NCBI GenBank assembly: GCA_021779415.1
Contig: JAJYAS010000069.1
Span: 1-10,074 of the forward strand
Direction of reading: 5' to 3'
Length of the DNA: 10,074 nucleotides
Source: Bacillota bacterium
Lineage (GTDB): Bacteria > Bacillota_B > Desulfitobacteriia > Desulfitobacteriales > Desulfitobacteriaceae
Program-made: the position numbers and the translations under genes
The notes under the pieces: model-generated
What the model saw: only the letters and a program-made list of their open reading frames with translations
The model's database searches: none
What the model was told of the DNA's origin: nothing
Part shown: positions 1 through 8,204 of the stretch, one piece after another
Layout: every line of letters starts with the position of its first letter
Numbering within the stretch: position 1 is the first letter of the stretch

Positions 1-171
1 GATCAATTAGGAGGATCGACCATCGGCCCGATCTCCAGCACGCATCTTGATATTCGTTCCGTGGACATCGGAAACCCTATCTTAGCTATGCATTCTGTGC
101 GCGAGCTTGGAGGGGTTAAGGACCACCTAGCCATCTCCAAGGTCTTTTCTGAGTTTTATAAAGCCTTATAA
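1..171 (+). CDS. M18-family aminopeptidase, C-terminal fragment
   Basis: Frame 1 is open from the window edge to a TAA at 169-171 and gives the last 56 residues of a protein whose start lies outside. The tail reads GGSTIGPISSTHLDIRSVD, then VGNP-like DIGNPILAMHSVRELGG. This is the conserved C-terminal block of M18 zinc aminopeptidases (the aspartyl aminopeptidase / ApeA-ApeB group). In that family the His of the MHS.RE segment belongs to the metal centre. These are cytosolic enzymes that remove N-terminal residues, often acidic ones, from peptides. The gene converges on the DUF192 gene: the two stop codons overlap within 166-171 and no terminator hairpin separates them. The family is clear from the motif. 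Which M18 subgroup it belongs to cannot be told from this fragment. Confidence 0.85.
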   Translation, partial: DQLGGSTIGPISSTHLDIRSVDIGNPILAMHSVRELGGVKDHLAISKVFSEFYKAL

Positions 172-525
172 ATGTTCTTCCCAAACCAATTCGTCCCCTA
201 GCTGTGTATCTGTCGTTTTTCCCCATCCCTTAGGAAACTCAAGGATACTTACAGCCTTTCTAATACGAGGGGAAATCTCCCAAGGTCTTAGTTCATCGAT
301 CAGTTCACATACTTGTCCCGATTGATCTATAAACCATACCGAGAGTGAAAATTTCATACCTAACATATGAACTTGCTGACAGGGTAATAGCCAGAGCCCT
401 TCACCCGGTTCTAAATTGGGTCGTCCCAATAACCCACGGAAACGTGTCCAAAACGAATCCGCTTTCCATACCCATTTTCCTACAATTTGTCCTGTCCGTT
501 GGTTACGCAATCTTCCAGATTTCAT
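166..525 (-). CDS. DUF192 family protein
   Basis: This is a 119-residue protein with the DUF192 hallmarks: RFRGLLGR at residues 28-35, then GEGLWLLPCQQVHMLGMKF at 41-59, then a LRPWE segment near 79-83 and a GDEL close to the C-terminus. The fold is a small beta-rich domain and its biochemical role is not established. No signal peptide or membrane segment is seen at the N-terminus, so this copy looks cytoplasmic. A purine-rich GAGAGGA lies about 10 bases upstream of the ATG at 523-525. The gene follows tadC by 84 bases on the same strand, so it is probably the last gene of the pilus transcript. Its stop overlaps the convergent aminopeptidase stop. The family call is firm; any function in pilus assembly is only suggested by position. 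Confidence 0.85.
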   Translation of the reverse strand: MKSGRLRNQRTGQIVGKWVWKADSFWTRFRGLLGRPNLEPGEGLWLLPCQQVHMLGMKFSLSVWFIDQSGQVCELIDELRPWEISPRIRKAVSILEFPKGWGKTTDTQLGDELVWEEHL

Positions 526-609
526 CTTTGTCTCGTCCTCTCCCGCTCTGGGATATCTTCACTTCGTGCCACCATAATGATGTTTCCCTCTCTTGCATAC
601 TTTACTTCA

Positions 610-1527
610 TCACTTTTGTTTAAACATTGCTATTATTTGAAGGATAGCCGGTCCGATAACAATGATAAAGATGCTAGGAAAGACAAAGAAAACTAAAGGA
701 ATCATCATTTTCACAGGGGCCTTTTGGGCCTTTTCTTCCGCGCGTTGCCGTTGTTTCTGCCTAATTTGCTTGGCTTGATTGCGTAAAACTCCCCCAATTG
801 ATATCCCCAGTTGATCCGCTTGTACAAGAGAGGCAACAACACTACCGAGGTCCTCGGCTAGTTTATTACGACTCGCTAAATCTCGAAGAGTCTCCCGTCT
901 CGGACGCCCCATTTTAATTTCCTGTAATACCCGAAGAAATTCTTCAGCTAGAACTCCCTTTTGTTTCTCCACCACTTTGAGTAAAGCCGCATCAAACCCC
1001 AGGCCAGCTTCCACACTAACAGTCAGTAAATCGAGAATATCAGGTAACGTCTTGATAATTTCCTTCTGTCGTTGTTTGGCTTTTGCTTTCAGCCAGGAAT
1101 TAGGAAAGATATACCCCACCAGGAAGCCGATAACCCCCATCTCTAATCTAGTTAACATCTCAGCCCGCATCAAAGAGAACAGTGCATACAGCATTAGCGC
1201 AAGTAGTAGGCTCAGCGCATATTGCAACCCTTTCCATTCAGTTTCTTCCCATTGCCCTGACAATCCTGCAGCGCTAAGTTTCGCGGTTGTTTGTTTTTGT
1301 TTTCCTTTGGGTGCCCAGCGTGTGAGTTGGTGAGCAACTTGATGGAGCAAGGGACGAAGCACCCGCTGACTTAGAGTCCCAGAATCTTCGTCTACCGTCA
1401 TATCTCCCTGACCTAATGCCCGTGAAATTCGTTCGCGGGTTTTACTTTCCTGCCTACCTATGAGAATTGCAACCATCGTAAAACACACGGCGCCAAATAC
1501 GCTAAGGAGGCTTATTAAAAAGGCCAT
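610..1527 (-). CDS. tadC: Tad pilus assembly platform protein TadC
   Basis: This is a 305-residue integral membrane protein of the type II secretion system F (GspF/TadC) family. It has an N-terminal hydrophobic segment (about 2-23), a pair near 102-142, a cytoplasmic T2SSF domain starting around LPDILDLLTVSVEAGLGFDA (161-180) and a strongly hydrophobic C-terminus (274-301). TadC and TadB are thought to form the inner-membrane platform on which the ATPase CpaF drives Flp pilus polymerisation. The GLGFDAAL and AEDLGSVVASLVQADQLG segments are typical of TadC rather than TadB. The start at 1525-1527 is preceded by a G-rich Shine-Dalgarno (eight G then AG) at 6 bases spacing. The gene begins 18 bases after the tadB stop, which indicates one operon. 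Nothing looks truncated. Confidence 0.93.
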   Translation of the reverse strand: MAFLISLLSVFGAVCFTMVAILIGRQESKTRERISRALGQGDMTVDEDSGTLSQRVLRPLLHQVAHQLTRWAPKGKQKQTTAKLSAAGLSGQWEETEWKGLQYALSLLLALMLYALFSLMRAEMLTRLEMGVIGFLVGYIFPNSWLKAKAKQRQKEIIKTLPDILDLLTVSVEAGLGFDAALLKVVEKQKGVLAEEFLRVLQEIKMGRPRRETLRDLASRNKLAEDLGSVVASLVQADQLGISIGGVLRNQAKQIRQKQRQRAEEKAQKAPVKMMIPLVFFVFPSIFIIVIGPAILQIIAMFKQK

Positions 1528-1545
1528 AACTGCTCCCCCCCCTTA

Positions 1546-2505
1546 TTATACTTCGATCGTAATAATCTTTCGAATGATTAGGAACCCAATGAATTGGGAA
1601 ATTAGGCCTCCAGCAAGCATGGCCCAGCCAATTGGATTGGTAAACAGCACCGAGAGGTAGCTCGGATTGAGCACACTCAGAACAGCAGCAATACCAAACG
1701 GAAGAGCGGCGATAATATAACCAGACATACGTCCTTGGGCAGTGAGCGTCTTAATTTCTTGCTGGATGCGAAGGCGATCCTGAATTGTCGCGTGAATATT
1801 TTGGAGTACCTCTGCTAAGTTCCCTCCAGCCTGGCGCTGGATCAGCATCGCGGTCACGAGAAGATCTAAGACATCACTCCCGACGCGTTCCGATAAATGG
1901 ATCAGCGCGGTTTCCGTAGACGTCCCGTACGTCATCTCTCGCAACGTAAAATGGAATTCTCCAGAAATAGGATTGGGCATTTCCTGACTGACCATTTCCA
2001 TAGCTTGTAAGAGACTAAAACCTGCTCGCAGGGAATTGGACAAAACAAGCAAAGCATCGGCAAGTTGATTGTTAAATTTGCGACGCTTTTTTTTCTGGGC
2101 GGAATTCAGCCAAAATCTTGGAAGTATCCCCCCGCCTATGGAAAATAGAAACCCAGCGTAAAGTTTCTGTGTCATCATAAAGCCAATGAGGAAAAAGAGA
2201 AACGTTAAGAAGCCTTGGAGGACCAAAAATTCCCCACCTTTAAGTGGAATATCCCCTCGAATCAGTTGGAGGTCTAACCCCTCGCTCCAACGCCGTGGTG
2301 CAAAGCTCCCTAAGAGCGTGAGCATATTTTTTAAGTTTCTTTTACCTGTCTCAGGTTTAGAAGGGACCCGCAACGCTGTAAAGCGTCGAAGTTTTGCTTC
2401 GAGGGTTTCATCACGCCGAGTAAGGGCAAGAATTCCCGAGTAGACCGCTAAAAATGTAGCGATCACCGTGATGAGTATGACGATTTGGGCTATCCCATTG
2501 ACCAT
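1546..2505 (-). CDS. tadB: Tad pilus assembly platform protein TadB
   Basis: This is a 319-residue membrane protein of the GspF/TadB family, partner of TadC in the pilus assembly platform. It has a hydrophobic N-terminus (about 5-28), a central pair (92-130), the T2SSF domain from QLADALLVLSNSLRAGFS (147-164) through the QAGGNLAEVLQNI segment (225-237), and two C-terminal membrane segments (about 260-280 and 292-312). An upstream in-frame ATG at 2518-2520 would add five residues (MRRIG). However, the AGGAGG Shine-Dalgarno lies inside that extension at 2512-2517, exactly 6 bases before the ATG at 2503-2505, and the upstream ATG has no good site of its own. I therefore start at 2505. It follows cpaF by 38 bases. 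Confidence 0.93.
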   Translation of the reverse strand: MVNGIAQIVILITVIATFLAVYSGILALTRRDETLEAKLRRFTALRVPSKPETGKRNLKNMLTLLGSFAPRRWSEGLDLQLIRGDIPLKGGEFLVLQGFLTFLFFLIGFMMTQKLYAGFLFSIGGGILPRFWLNSAQKKKRRKFNNQLADALLVLSNSLRAGFSLLQAMEMVSQEMPNPISGEFHFTLREMTYGTSTETALIHLSERVGSDVLDLLVTAMLIQRQAGGNLAEVLQNIHATIQDRLRIQQEIKTLTAQGRMSGYIIAALPFGIAAVLSVLNPSYLSVLFTNPIGWAMLAGGLISQFIGFLIIRKIITIEV

Positions 2506-2511
2506 ACCGAT

Positions 2512-2517
2512 CCTCCT
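2512..2517 (-). promoter_or_regulatory. Shine-Dalgarno that fixes the tadB start
   Basis: The minus strand reads AGGAGG here, 6 bases ahead of the ATG at 2503-2505. The longer in-frame reading from 2520 would have to translate through this site, so the shorter start is preferred. Confidence 0.8.
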
Positions 2518-2543
2518 CATGGCGGAAATTTTTCAAGACAATA

Positions 2544-3893
2544 TTAATTTGAAAATAAATTATCAGGGAGGATCTGACCTGCAGAAATGAGTTTATCTAT
2601 AAAATGCGGACGAATTCCCGTTGCTCTGTAATGCCCCTGGACTTTGCCTTGTTTATCAATCCCTGTCTGCTCGAAACGGAAAATATCCTGAAGCACAATC
2701 ACTTCACCCTCCATCCCAAGGACTTCTGTGATATGAGTTATTTTTCGGCTTCCATCCCGCAAGCGACTCTGCTGAACAATAACGTCCAGTGCACTGGAAA
2801 TTTGCTCACGAATCGCTCGAACGGGTAGATCCATCCCGGCCATCAGAACCATGGTTTCTAAACGAGAGAGCATGTCGCGCGGGGTATTGGCATGGCCAGT
2901 CGTTAAGGAGCCGTCATGACCTGTATTCATGGCCTGTAGCATGTCTAGAGCTTCCCCACTTCGAACTTCGCCCACAATGATGCGTTCTGGTCTCATCCTT
3001 AATGCGTTACGAACTAAATCCCTGATCATAACAGCGCCTTTGCCTTCAATATTCGCTGGGCGAGTTTCCAGTGTGACAACATGGGCTTGGCGGAGCTGAA
3101 GTTCCGCTGCATCTTCAATCGTAATAATACGTTCATCCTCTGGAATAAAGGCGGAAATTACCCCCAGTGTTGTTGTTTTCCCTGAGCCTGTTCCCCCGGA
3201 AACAATAACATTTAAGCGAGCTTTGACACAGGCATCGATGAATTCCGCCATCTCCGTCGTCAGTGTTCCAAAACTTACAAGATTGTCCATTGTAAAAGGA
3301 ATTTTAGCAAACTTACGGATGGTAAGAATCGGTCCATTTAAGGCTAGAGGAGGCACAATTGCATTGACCCTAGAACCATCAGGCAAACGGGCGTCGACCA
3401 TAGGCTGACTCTCATCAATCCGCCGCCCTAGAGGAGCCACAATTTTTTCAATAATATGCAAGACATGGGCATCATCGTAAAACGTTACCCCGACCAATTC
3501 AAGTTTACCTTTTCGTTCCACATAGACCTGATGCGGTCCATTAACCATAATTTCATTGACACTAGGATCTTGAAGTAGTTGTTCAATGGGACCGAACCCC
3601 AGAATTTCATCCACAACCTCTTGGATCAGACGTTCTCGTTCCGTTCGCGGAGGAATTAACCCCAGAATATCAGCTCGTTCGTCGAGCGTTTGCTCAACAA
3701 TGGGGCGCAGGAACACGGACGTCAGATTTTGGGTGTTGACCTTATCTAAAGCTTGGATAACTTCATGATGCACAGAGCCTTTGAATTCACGCCATGGATC
3801 ATTTTGGGGAATAGAGCGAACCGTTCGGGATTCATTTGTGGGCTCCTCCTGCTGATGAATCTTCTCTTTTTCTAAGCGTTTAAGCAAAGACAT
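2544..3893 (-). CDS. cpaF: Flp pilus assembly ATPase CpaF/TadA
   Basis: This is a 449-residue secretion ATPase of the PulE/VirB11 superfamily, TadA/CpaF branch, which hydrolyses ATP in the cytoplasm to extrude or retract Flp pili. Visible motifs in order: an N-terminal domain with [25 protein letters not shown] (about 96-120), Walker A GGTGSGKT (233-240), the Asp box [11 protein letters not shown] (257-267), the Walker B region [12 protein letters not shown] (304-315) and the His box [12 protein letters not shown] (325-336). All catalytic elements look intact and the length is normal for the family. The first 40 residues are charged and probably flexible. The ATG at 3891-3893 follows GGGAGG at 8 bases. 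The gene starts 14 bases after the cpaE stop, so the two are very likely co-translated from one message. Confidence 0.97.
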   Translation of the reverse strand: MSLLKRLEKEKIHQQEEPTNESRTVRSIPQNDPWREFKGSVHHEVIQALDKVNTQNLTSVFLRPIVEQTLDERADILGLIPPRTERERLIQEVVDEILGFGPIEQLLQDPSVNEIMVNGPHQVYVERKGKLELVGVTFYDDAHVLHIIEKIVAPLGRRIDESQPMVDARLPDGSRVNAIVPPLALNGPILTIRKFAKIPFTMDNLVSFGTLTTEMAEFIDACVKARLNVIVSGGTGSGKTTTLGVISAFIPEDERIITIEDAAELQLRQAHVVTLETRPANIEGKGAVMIRDLVRNALRMRPERIIVGEVRSGEALDMLQAMNTGHDGSLTTGHANTPRDMLSRLETMVLMAGMDLPVRAIREQISSALDVIVQQSRLRDGSRKITHITEVLGMEGEVIVLQDIFRFEQTGIDKQGKVQGHYRATGIRPHFIDKLISAGQILPDNLFSN

Positions 3894-3907
3894 TGCTCAT
3901 TCCTCCC

Positions 3908-5149
3908 TTAAAATCCAAACACTCTACGCAACCCTTGTAAGGTACCCCCACTTTCACGTTCTTTCTCCAGAGAGATTTGAATCCCCCCTATTGCTTCTGA
4001 TAATGTAAGTTCTTCCGCCATCTTTCGAATTGCCTCAGAAGCCTTGCTTTGTGGAGATGACGTCACAAAGGGTACCCCACGATTAAGGGCAGCCACAAGA
4101 GCTCGCCCATCGCTGGGGACCTCATAACTAATTTTATGATTTAGACTTTTTTCTACATCATGGGGAGTCATTCCCATTTCTTTACTCGCTCTATTTAAAA
4201 CAACGTGTACTTTTGGAGTGTGATGAAGACCATCAATAACCTCAAGACTAAGTTTAGCATTTTTAAGCGTCGGTACATCCATGGCCACCACTAACCAAAT
4301 TTGAGTGGCCGCATCGAAACTCAACAGACTTATATCTTCAAATCGACTGACATTATCACAAATTATAAAATCAAACTGATCTTTAACTTCGGAAAGGATT
4401 TGCTCCACCTGTTCAGCTGTAACAAGTTCTGCATACTCGGGGCGAGTTGGAGCTGCCAAAACTTGAAGTCCAGAAGAGTGCGTTAAAAGGCAAGACTGAA
4501 TCTCTGAAAACTTGATCGATCCTGTTTGGGTTAAATCAGCAATCGATCGTTTGGGAACAAGGTTTAGAAAAACAGCGACATCTCCAAATTGAAGGTTAAG
4601 ATCCACCAATAGAACGCGCCACTTACCAGAACTAGCCAATTGAACTGCCAGATTGGTAGCTAACGTCGTTTTTCCGACGCCCCCTTTAGTGCTGAAGAAG
4701 GAAATTATTTGCCCGTTTCGCATTTCAGCGTCGATAGATGCCTTGGGCTGTTCTCCCATACTGTCTCTCTTTCGCTGATCCATTTCATAGACCTTGGCTA
4801 TAACACTGGCCAATTCATCTCCAGTAAAGGGCTTTACTATATATTCACGGGCACCGGCCATCATAGCTCGCCGCAAATAGGCCTGCTCCCCCTGTACAGA
4901 CATGATTATCACAGAACTTGCCGGAGAGCGTTGGGCAATGAGCTCAGTAGTCCGTATTCCGTCCATTTCTGGCATATTAATATCCATCAAAATAATGTCT
5001 GGCCGTTTCTCTTCAGCCATCAGTATGGCTTCTGATCCAGATCCTGCCTCACCAAGCACCTCAATGTCTTCTTCAAATTGGAGAAGTCGACGGATGCTGT
5101 CGCGAGTATCGCTGATATCATCAACAATCAATACTCTAATGCGCTTCAT
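3908..5149 (-). CDS. cpaE: CpaE/TadZ: receiver domain fused to MinD-like ATPase
   Basis: This is a 413-residue two-domain protein. Residues 1-125 form a response-regulator receiver domain with the full phosphorylation set: acidic pair D10/D11, acceptor D56 (in ILMDINMPEMDG), S84 and K106 (in YIVKPF). After a short linker, residues 146-385 form a ParA/MinD-type ATPase with the deviant Walker A KGGVGKTT (155-162), the A' motif LLVDLNLQFGD (180-190) and a Walker B-like FIICD (261-265). CpaE/TadZ proteins place the Tad machine in the cell, and in many lineages their receiver domain is degenerate. Here it looks able to accept phosphate, though no kinase gene is in the window. The ATG follows GGAGGG at about 6 bases. 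The gene begins 15 bases after the cpaB stop. Confidence 0.95.
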   Translation of the reverse strand: MKRIRVLIVDDISDTRDSIRRLLQFEEDIEVLGEAGSGSEAILMAEEKRPDIILMDINMPEMDGIRTTELIAQRSPASSVIIMSVQGEQAYLRRAMMAGAREYIVKPFTGDELASVIAKVYEMDQRKRDSMGEQPKASIDAEMRNGQIISFFSTKGGVGKTTLATNLAVQLASSGKWRVLLVDLNLQFGDVAVFLNLVPKRSIADLTQTGSIKFSEIQSCLLTHSSGLQVLAAPTRPEYAELVTAEQVEQILSEVKDQFDFIICDNVSRFEDISLLSFDAATQIWLVVAMDVPTLKNAKLSLEVIDGLHHTPKVHVVLNRASKEMGMTPHDVEKSLNHKISYEVPSDGRALVAALNRGVPFVTSSPQSKASEAIRKMAEELTLSEAIGGIQISLEKERESGGTLQGLRRVFGF

Positions 5150-5164
5150 GGTAAGCCCTCCTTA

Positions 5165-5917
5165 TTACTTAAAACGGTTAATATAGTTGGGATCCAAAAA
5201 CACATTCCCGGTCACCGGGGTATCTTGACGAATATCCGAATTCGCGGGGTTACGCAATAACAAACGGAGACTTCCTTTTTCACTGCCGTAGGTAACTGCC
5301 ATAGCTTGCGGTACACTCAGAGCCAACGTGTAAGATTTGGTATCAACCTTAGCTTTATCCCCAGGTATACTATCTCCAACGCTTAATACTAAAACATCTT
5401 GGGCAGCTAAGGTGGTTGCTGTCACGACCTGCGGATTGGGCGAGGAGTCTTTAATATCCATTGTCACTAGGATGTCAACATGATCTCCTGGTTTAACAGC
5501 ATACCCTACCCCGCTCACCAATCCGATCGGAATGGCGAGTGCTCTTTTTCCGTCTGGGACGGTTAAGGCAGTGGGGCTGCCTGCAGGGTTACTTGCATCT
5601 GAAGTTTTGCCACTCGGTCGTTGTAACATTGCACTAACGACTAAATCTCCTGCTGAGAGATTCAATAACGCAACAGATCCCACAACGTTTTGAATAGAGG
5701 AAAAACCACCTTGAGGGTATCCTTGTACGGGAACATCCTTGACCACCAACTGATTAGCCTCTATGACAGAACGGGCCTGTATGTTCGTCTTAACAACCAC
5801 CAACGGTTTGAGCGAAACAGATTGATTTCTGGTCGCACCATGAAGATAGAAATACATTGATCCCGCAGCTATTAACCCACAAATAAGTGCCAGAAGAAAA
5901 AAACCTTTACGCTGCAT
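5165..5917 (-). CDS. cpaB: Flp pilus assembly protein CpaB/RcpC
   Basis: This is a 250-residue exported or membrane-anchored protein. It has an N-terminal hydrophobic segment (about 5-24), a SAF-like domain (LKPLVVVKTNIQARSVIEAN, then NLSAGDLVVSAML) and the RcpC/CpaB C-terminal domain (PDGKRALAIPIG, then VKPGDHVDILVTMD). CpaB proteins are envelope components of Tad systems. In Gram-negatives they sit with the secretin, so their role in a secretin-less locus is less clear. A GTG at 5924-5926 would add three residues, but it lies inside the AGAGGTG Shine-Dalgarno (5924-5930) that is 6 bases before the ATG at 5915-5917, so the ATG is chosen. It lies 79 bases after the tadG-like gene and 15 bases before cpaE. 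Confidence 0.93.
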   Translation of the reverse strand: MQRKGFFLLALICGLIAAGSMYFYLHGATRNQSVSLKPLVVVKTNIQARSVIEANQLVVKDVPVQGYPQGGFSSIQNVVGSVALLNLSAGDLVVSAMLQRPSGKTSDASNPAGSPTALTVPDGKRALAIPIGLVSGVGYAVKPGDHVDILVTMDIKDSSPNPQVVTATTLAAQDVLVLSVGDSIPGDKAKVDTKSYTLALSVPQAMAVTYGSEKGSLRLLLRNPANSDIRQDTPVTGNVFLDPNYINRFK

Positions 5918-5996
5918 TTTAGTCACCTCTCATTACACTATCTTTTAGCAATTGTCCTACTCTGCTTTTGCACCTCAATTTCTGGCATATCGCGAA

Positions 5997-7130
5997 TTAA
6001 TTCTGCACAAGTTTTGAAGTGTACAAACGGTAATCTGTACTAGCTCCACCATTTTCAGTGGCAGTTTCTGTATTTAACAAGTCCGTTAGACTAGCCGAAG
6101 AATGCACATTAGATACAAGTGTTTTTATAAACCACCCTGTAACGACCGAATTATTCCCGTTTCCGGCAACCCCTTCGAGAAAGAAAGCAGCAAACCCAAC
6201 AATTTGAACTTCTTGAATTGAGCCCCCGCTTCCTGGAATAGTCTGGACAATAGGAATATACATAATTTCTGGAGCGTTACGATTGAAGTTGTCAAATGTG
6301 TTATGCGGAACGCTTGTATCTCGACTCAGGCGAGTGTTAATCCCATCAGCTGTTGGCCCACTCATATTTCCATGCTTGACACTCAAGATCTGTCCTACGC
6401 GCAACGTGCCCTGATATCCATTAGCTAAATCCGTCTCATATGTGTCGGCCCCAGTGCCACTGAGTTCTAATGCTCCATACCATCCGGGAGTCCCAGATGT
6501 GTTATCATATTTTTCCACACTATTATTCTGATTATCATCAAGATACCAGCTGGAAGTTCCAGATCCACCCCCAGATTTCAAGATATACTTTTGCCCATAA
6601 ACAAAATTTTGTTCTTGGATGCTAAGAGGAACAACTCCCGAAAGTTCTGTTGGTGGCACCACCATGGCCTTGGCAGATGCTGAAATCTGTTCTTCGGTAA
6701 TTCCCCAGATTCGGGCAAAATAAGCAGGAACTTGTTGTGTGGCATTGACAATAATTTTAGCGTTATTTGCCTCAAATTCCACAGTTATAGAAGGCACTCC
6801 ATTTCTGCTGGCATAATCACTGGCGGTTTGTGCTGCAAGGGTGGGATTGTCCGGAAGCTCCTGTACACCAGCAAGCGCAGCTGAGTCCACTGAATTTTGA
6901 AGATGGGCCTTCTGAGCATACATCAAGCCAACATCCGTTACAATTGCGCAGAAACCGAGCAAGGCGGTTAAGGCAAGGGCAACCAGTACGACAACACTTC
7001 CCTGTTCCTGCCGATTAGGATTTGAAGGAGACTTTTGATTAGCATAACCTATCCTTTGGTACAAAAGTCTTCTGATCCGAAGTAAGGGATATCCCCAATG
7101 TTGTATAAATAAAGATTTTATCGGAACCAT
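5997..7130 (-). CDS. tadG: TadG-like putative Flp pilus-assembly protein
   Basis: This is a 377-residue protein with a basic cytoplasmic N-terminus (1-42) and then EQGSVVVLVALALTALLGF, a single membrane segment (about 46-67). Next comes VTDVGLMYAQKAHLQNSVDSAALAGVQ, the signature of the Tad/TadG family (usual form LQNAADAAALAGA). The rest is an extracytoplasmic domain rich in Gly, Ser, Asn and Thr, with no motif I recognise after about residue 160. TadG proteins are minor components thought to anchor or accompany the pilus. Gly44-Ser45 precedes the hydrophobic stretch like a prepilin site, but the Glu at +5 is missing, so cleavage by TadV is doubtful. ATGGTCATG gives two candidate starts: GGAGGG abuts the first and is 6 bases from the second, so I use the second (7130). 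Confidence 0.85.
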   Translation of the reverse strand: MVPIKSLFIQHWGYPLLRIRRLLYQRIGYANQKSPSNPNRQEQGSVVVLVALALTALLGFCAIVTDVGLMYAQKAHLQNSVDSAALAGVQELPDNPTLAAQTASDYASRNGVPSITVEFEANNAKIIVNATQQVPAYFARIWGITEEQISASAKAMVVPPTELSGVVPLSIQEQNFVYGQKYILKSGGGSGTSSWYLDDNQNNSVEKYDNTSGTPGWYGALELSGTGADTYETDLANGYQGTLRVGQILSVKHGNMSGPTADGINTRLSRDTSVPHNTFDNFNRNAPEIMYIPIVQTIPGSGGSIQEVQIVGFAAFFLEGVAGNGNNSVVTGWFIKTLVSNVHSSASLTDLLNTETATENGGASTDYRLYTSKLVQN

Positions 7131-7177
7131 GACCATCCCTCCGTCTAACAGAAATGGACACTAAAAATATTTCATAT

Positions 7178-7573
7178 TTATTCAAGGCGCATGATTATGT
7201 TAGAACTCACAACCACTGGATTGGGTAGGATATTACTAATAAGTGGGATAATTAATTGGACTGGATAAGAAACAGTAACTGTTACTCCTTGGCCTGATTG
7301 CCGTTGGTCTTGAGTTGGTGTGATAGTAATCGTTAAACTCGCGAGATCGAGAGAACTTGCAGCATTCTTTATGGAACTATTAATATCAAGATCTGTTCCT
7401 CCAATGGTTGCAACACGTCCGCCCTCCCGAGCCGCATTGCTGACTGTAATATAGGCGTAGCCAACACGTCCCATCTCGATTACGCCAAACAATAATAGAA
7501 AAAATAGCGGCAAGACTAGCGCCATCTCAACTAAAGCTTGGCCATGTTCACTTTTCCGGAACCTTTGAATCAT
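7178..7573 (-). CDS. tadE: TadE-like pseudopilin
   Basis: This is a 131-residue TadE family protein. The basic N-terminus ends in RKSEHG, followed by QALVEMALVLPLFFLLLFG (12-30), a membrane segment with Glu at +5 after the presumed cleavage between G11 and Q12. The downstream SNAAREGGRVATIGG (45-59) is the conserved TadE segment. Family members are pseudopilins processed by the dedicated peptidase, thought to help initiate or anchor the pilus. The start codon overlaps the peptidase stop as ATGA (7570-7573), the usual sign of translational coupling, and a G-rich AGGAGG lies 9 bases upstream. This supports the ATG at 7571-7573 over the ATG two codons earlier at 7577-7579. The tadG-like gene follows after 47 bases. 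Confidence 0.9.
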   Translation of the reverse strand: MIQRFRKSEHGQALVEMALVLPLFFLLLFGVIEMGRVGYAYITVSNAAREGGRVATIGGTDLDINSSIKNAASSLDLASLTITITPTQDQRQSGQGVTVTVSYPVQLIIPLISNILPNPVVVSSNIIMRLE

Positions 7574-8097
7574 GACCATCCCCCTCCTAGGGGTAAAAAC
7601 AGAGCAAGAAGGGTACCTAAAGCAATTGCAATGCCGTATGGGAACTTTTCTTGTCGCGCGTTCGCGTTGTTCATGGCTTCGCTTAAATGCTGAGGTTTTT
7701 GAAAAATTGGGAGAAAGAGCAGAAAATGCTTAAAAGTATTTCCCAGGGCTTTGCGGCGAGCAAGCAGAAAGACCGAGATGAGACCGCCTACGACGGCTCC
7801 ATATAGACAACTAGTGAGGACAAACGGAATACCGCCAAAAGCTCCAATCACCGTGAGAAGCTTCACATCCCCTGCACCCATACCACCCATGAGATACGGT
7901 AGAAGAAGCAAAGCAAAACCAACTGCAGCTCCCAGTAAACTGTTTGCTAATCCAGAAATACCCCCTTGAACTATATGAAGCAGAAGTGCAATAAGAAAAG
8001 CGGGGAAAAGTAATTTGTTATAGATCTTGTGTTCATGCCAATCTGTGAAAGCAGCAACTCCTAGAGTTATTCCCAACGCAACCTCATTCACTCCCAT
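7570..8097 (-). CDS. cpaA: Prepilin peptidase TadV/CpaA (A24 family)
   Basis: This is a 175-residue polytopic membrane aspartic protease. The two catalytic aspartates of A24 peptidases are visible: D19 in TDWHEHKIYN and D77 in the GAGDVKL (GxGD) motif at 74-80. Several hydrophobic segments (about 5-17, 31-44, 50-70, 84-112, 154-170) agree with a membrane enzyme. It has only the peptidase domain and no N-methylase domain, as expected for TadV/CpaA rather than PilD. It should cleave the Flp prepilins and TadE at Gly-Gln on the cytoplasmic side. The ATG at 8095-8097 follows a GGGGGAG Shine-Dalgarno at about 5 bases. It sits 107 bases after the second pilin gene, with a hairpin in between, and overlaps tadE by 4 bases. 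Confidence 0.95.
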   Translation of the reverse strand: MGVNEVALGITLGVAAFTDWHEHKIYNKLLFPAFLIALLLHIVQGGISGLANSLLGAAVGFALLLLPYLMGGMGAGDVKLLTVIGAFGGIPFVLTSCLYGAVVGGLISVFLLARRKALGNTFKHFLLFLPIFQKPQHLSEAMNNANARQEKFPYGIAIALGTLLALFLPLGGGWS

Positions 8098-8122
8098 TAC
8101 GGCTCCCCCTTTTTGAGTAAAG

Positions 8123-8146
8123 AACCCTACTGCGGGCAGTAGGGTT
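8123..8146 (-). terminator. Intercistronic hairpin between pilins and tadV
   Basis: A perfect 10-bp inverted repeat (8123-8132 and 8137-8146) with a 4-base loop lies 58 bases after the second pilin stop. In the direction of transcription the GC-rich 3' arm ends in GGGTT and continues TTCTTTACTC, which is only a weak U-tract. It may act as a leaky terminator or as a 3'-end stabiliser, keeping pilin message above that of the assembly genes. The hairpin is seen in the sequence; its role is inferred. Confidence 0.6.
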
Positions 8147-8204
8147 TCAGTGTTGTTTTCTAATATCGAACATTAATAATATCTTGGACACAGTCAACAT
8201 ATGT

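Noticed and set aside
345..696. Plus-strand ORFs over the DUF192/tadC junction
   Set aside because: They are antisense to well-supported genes, with low-complexity translations and no start signals.
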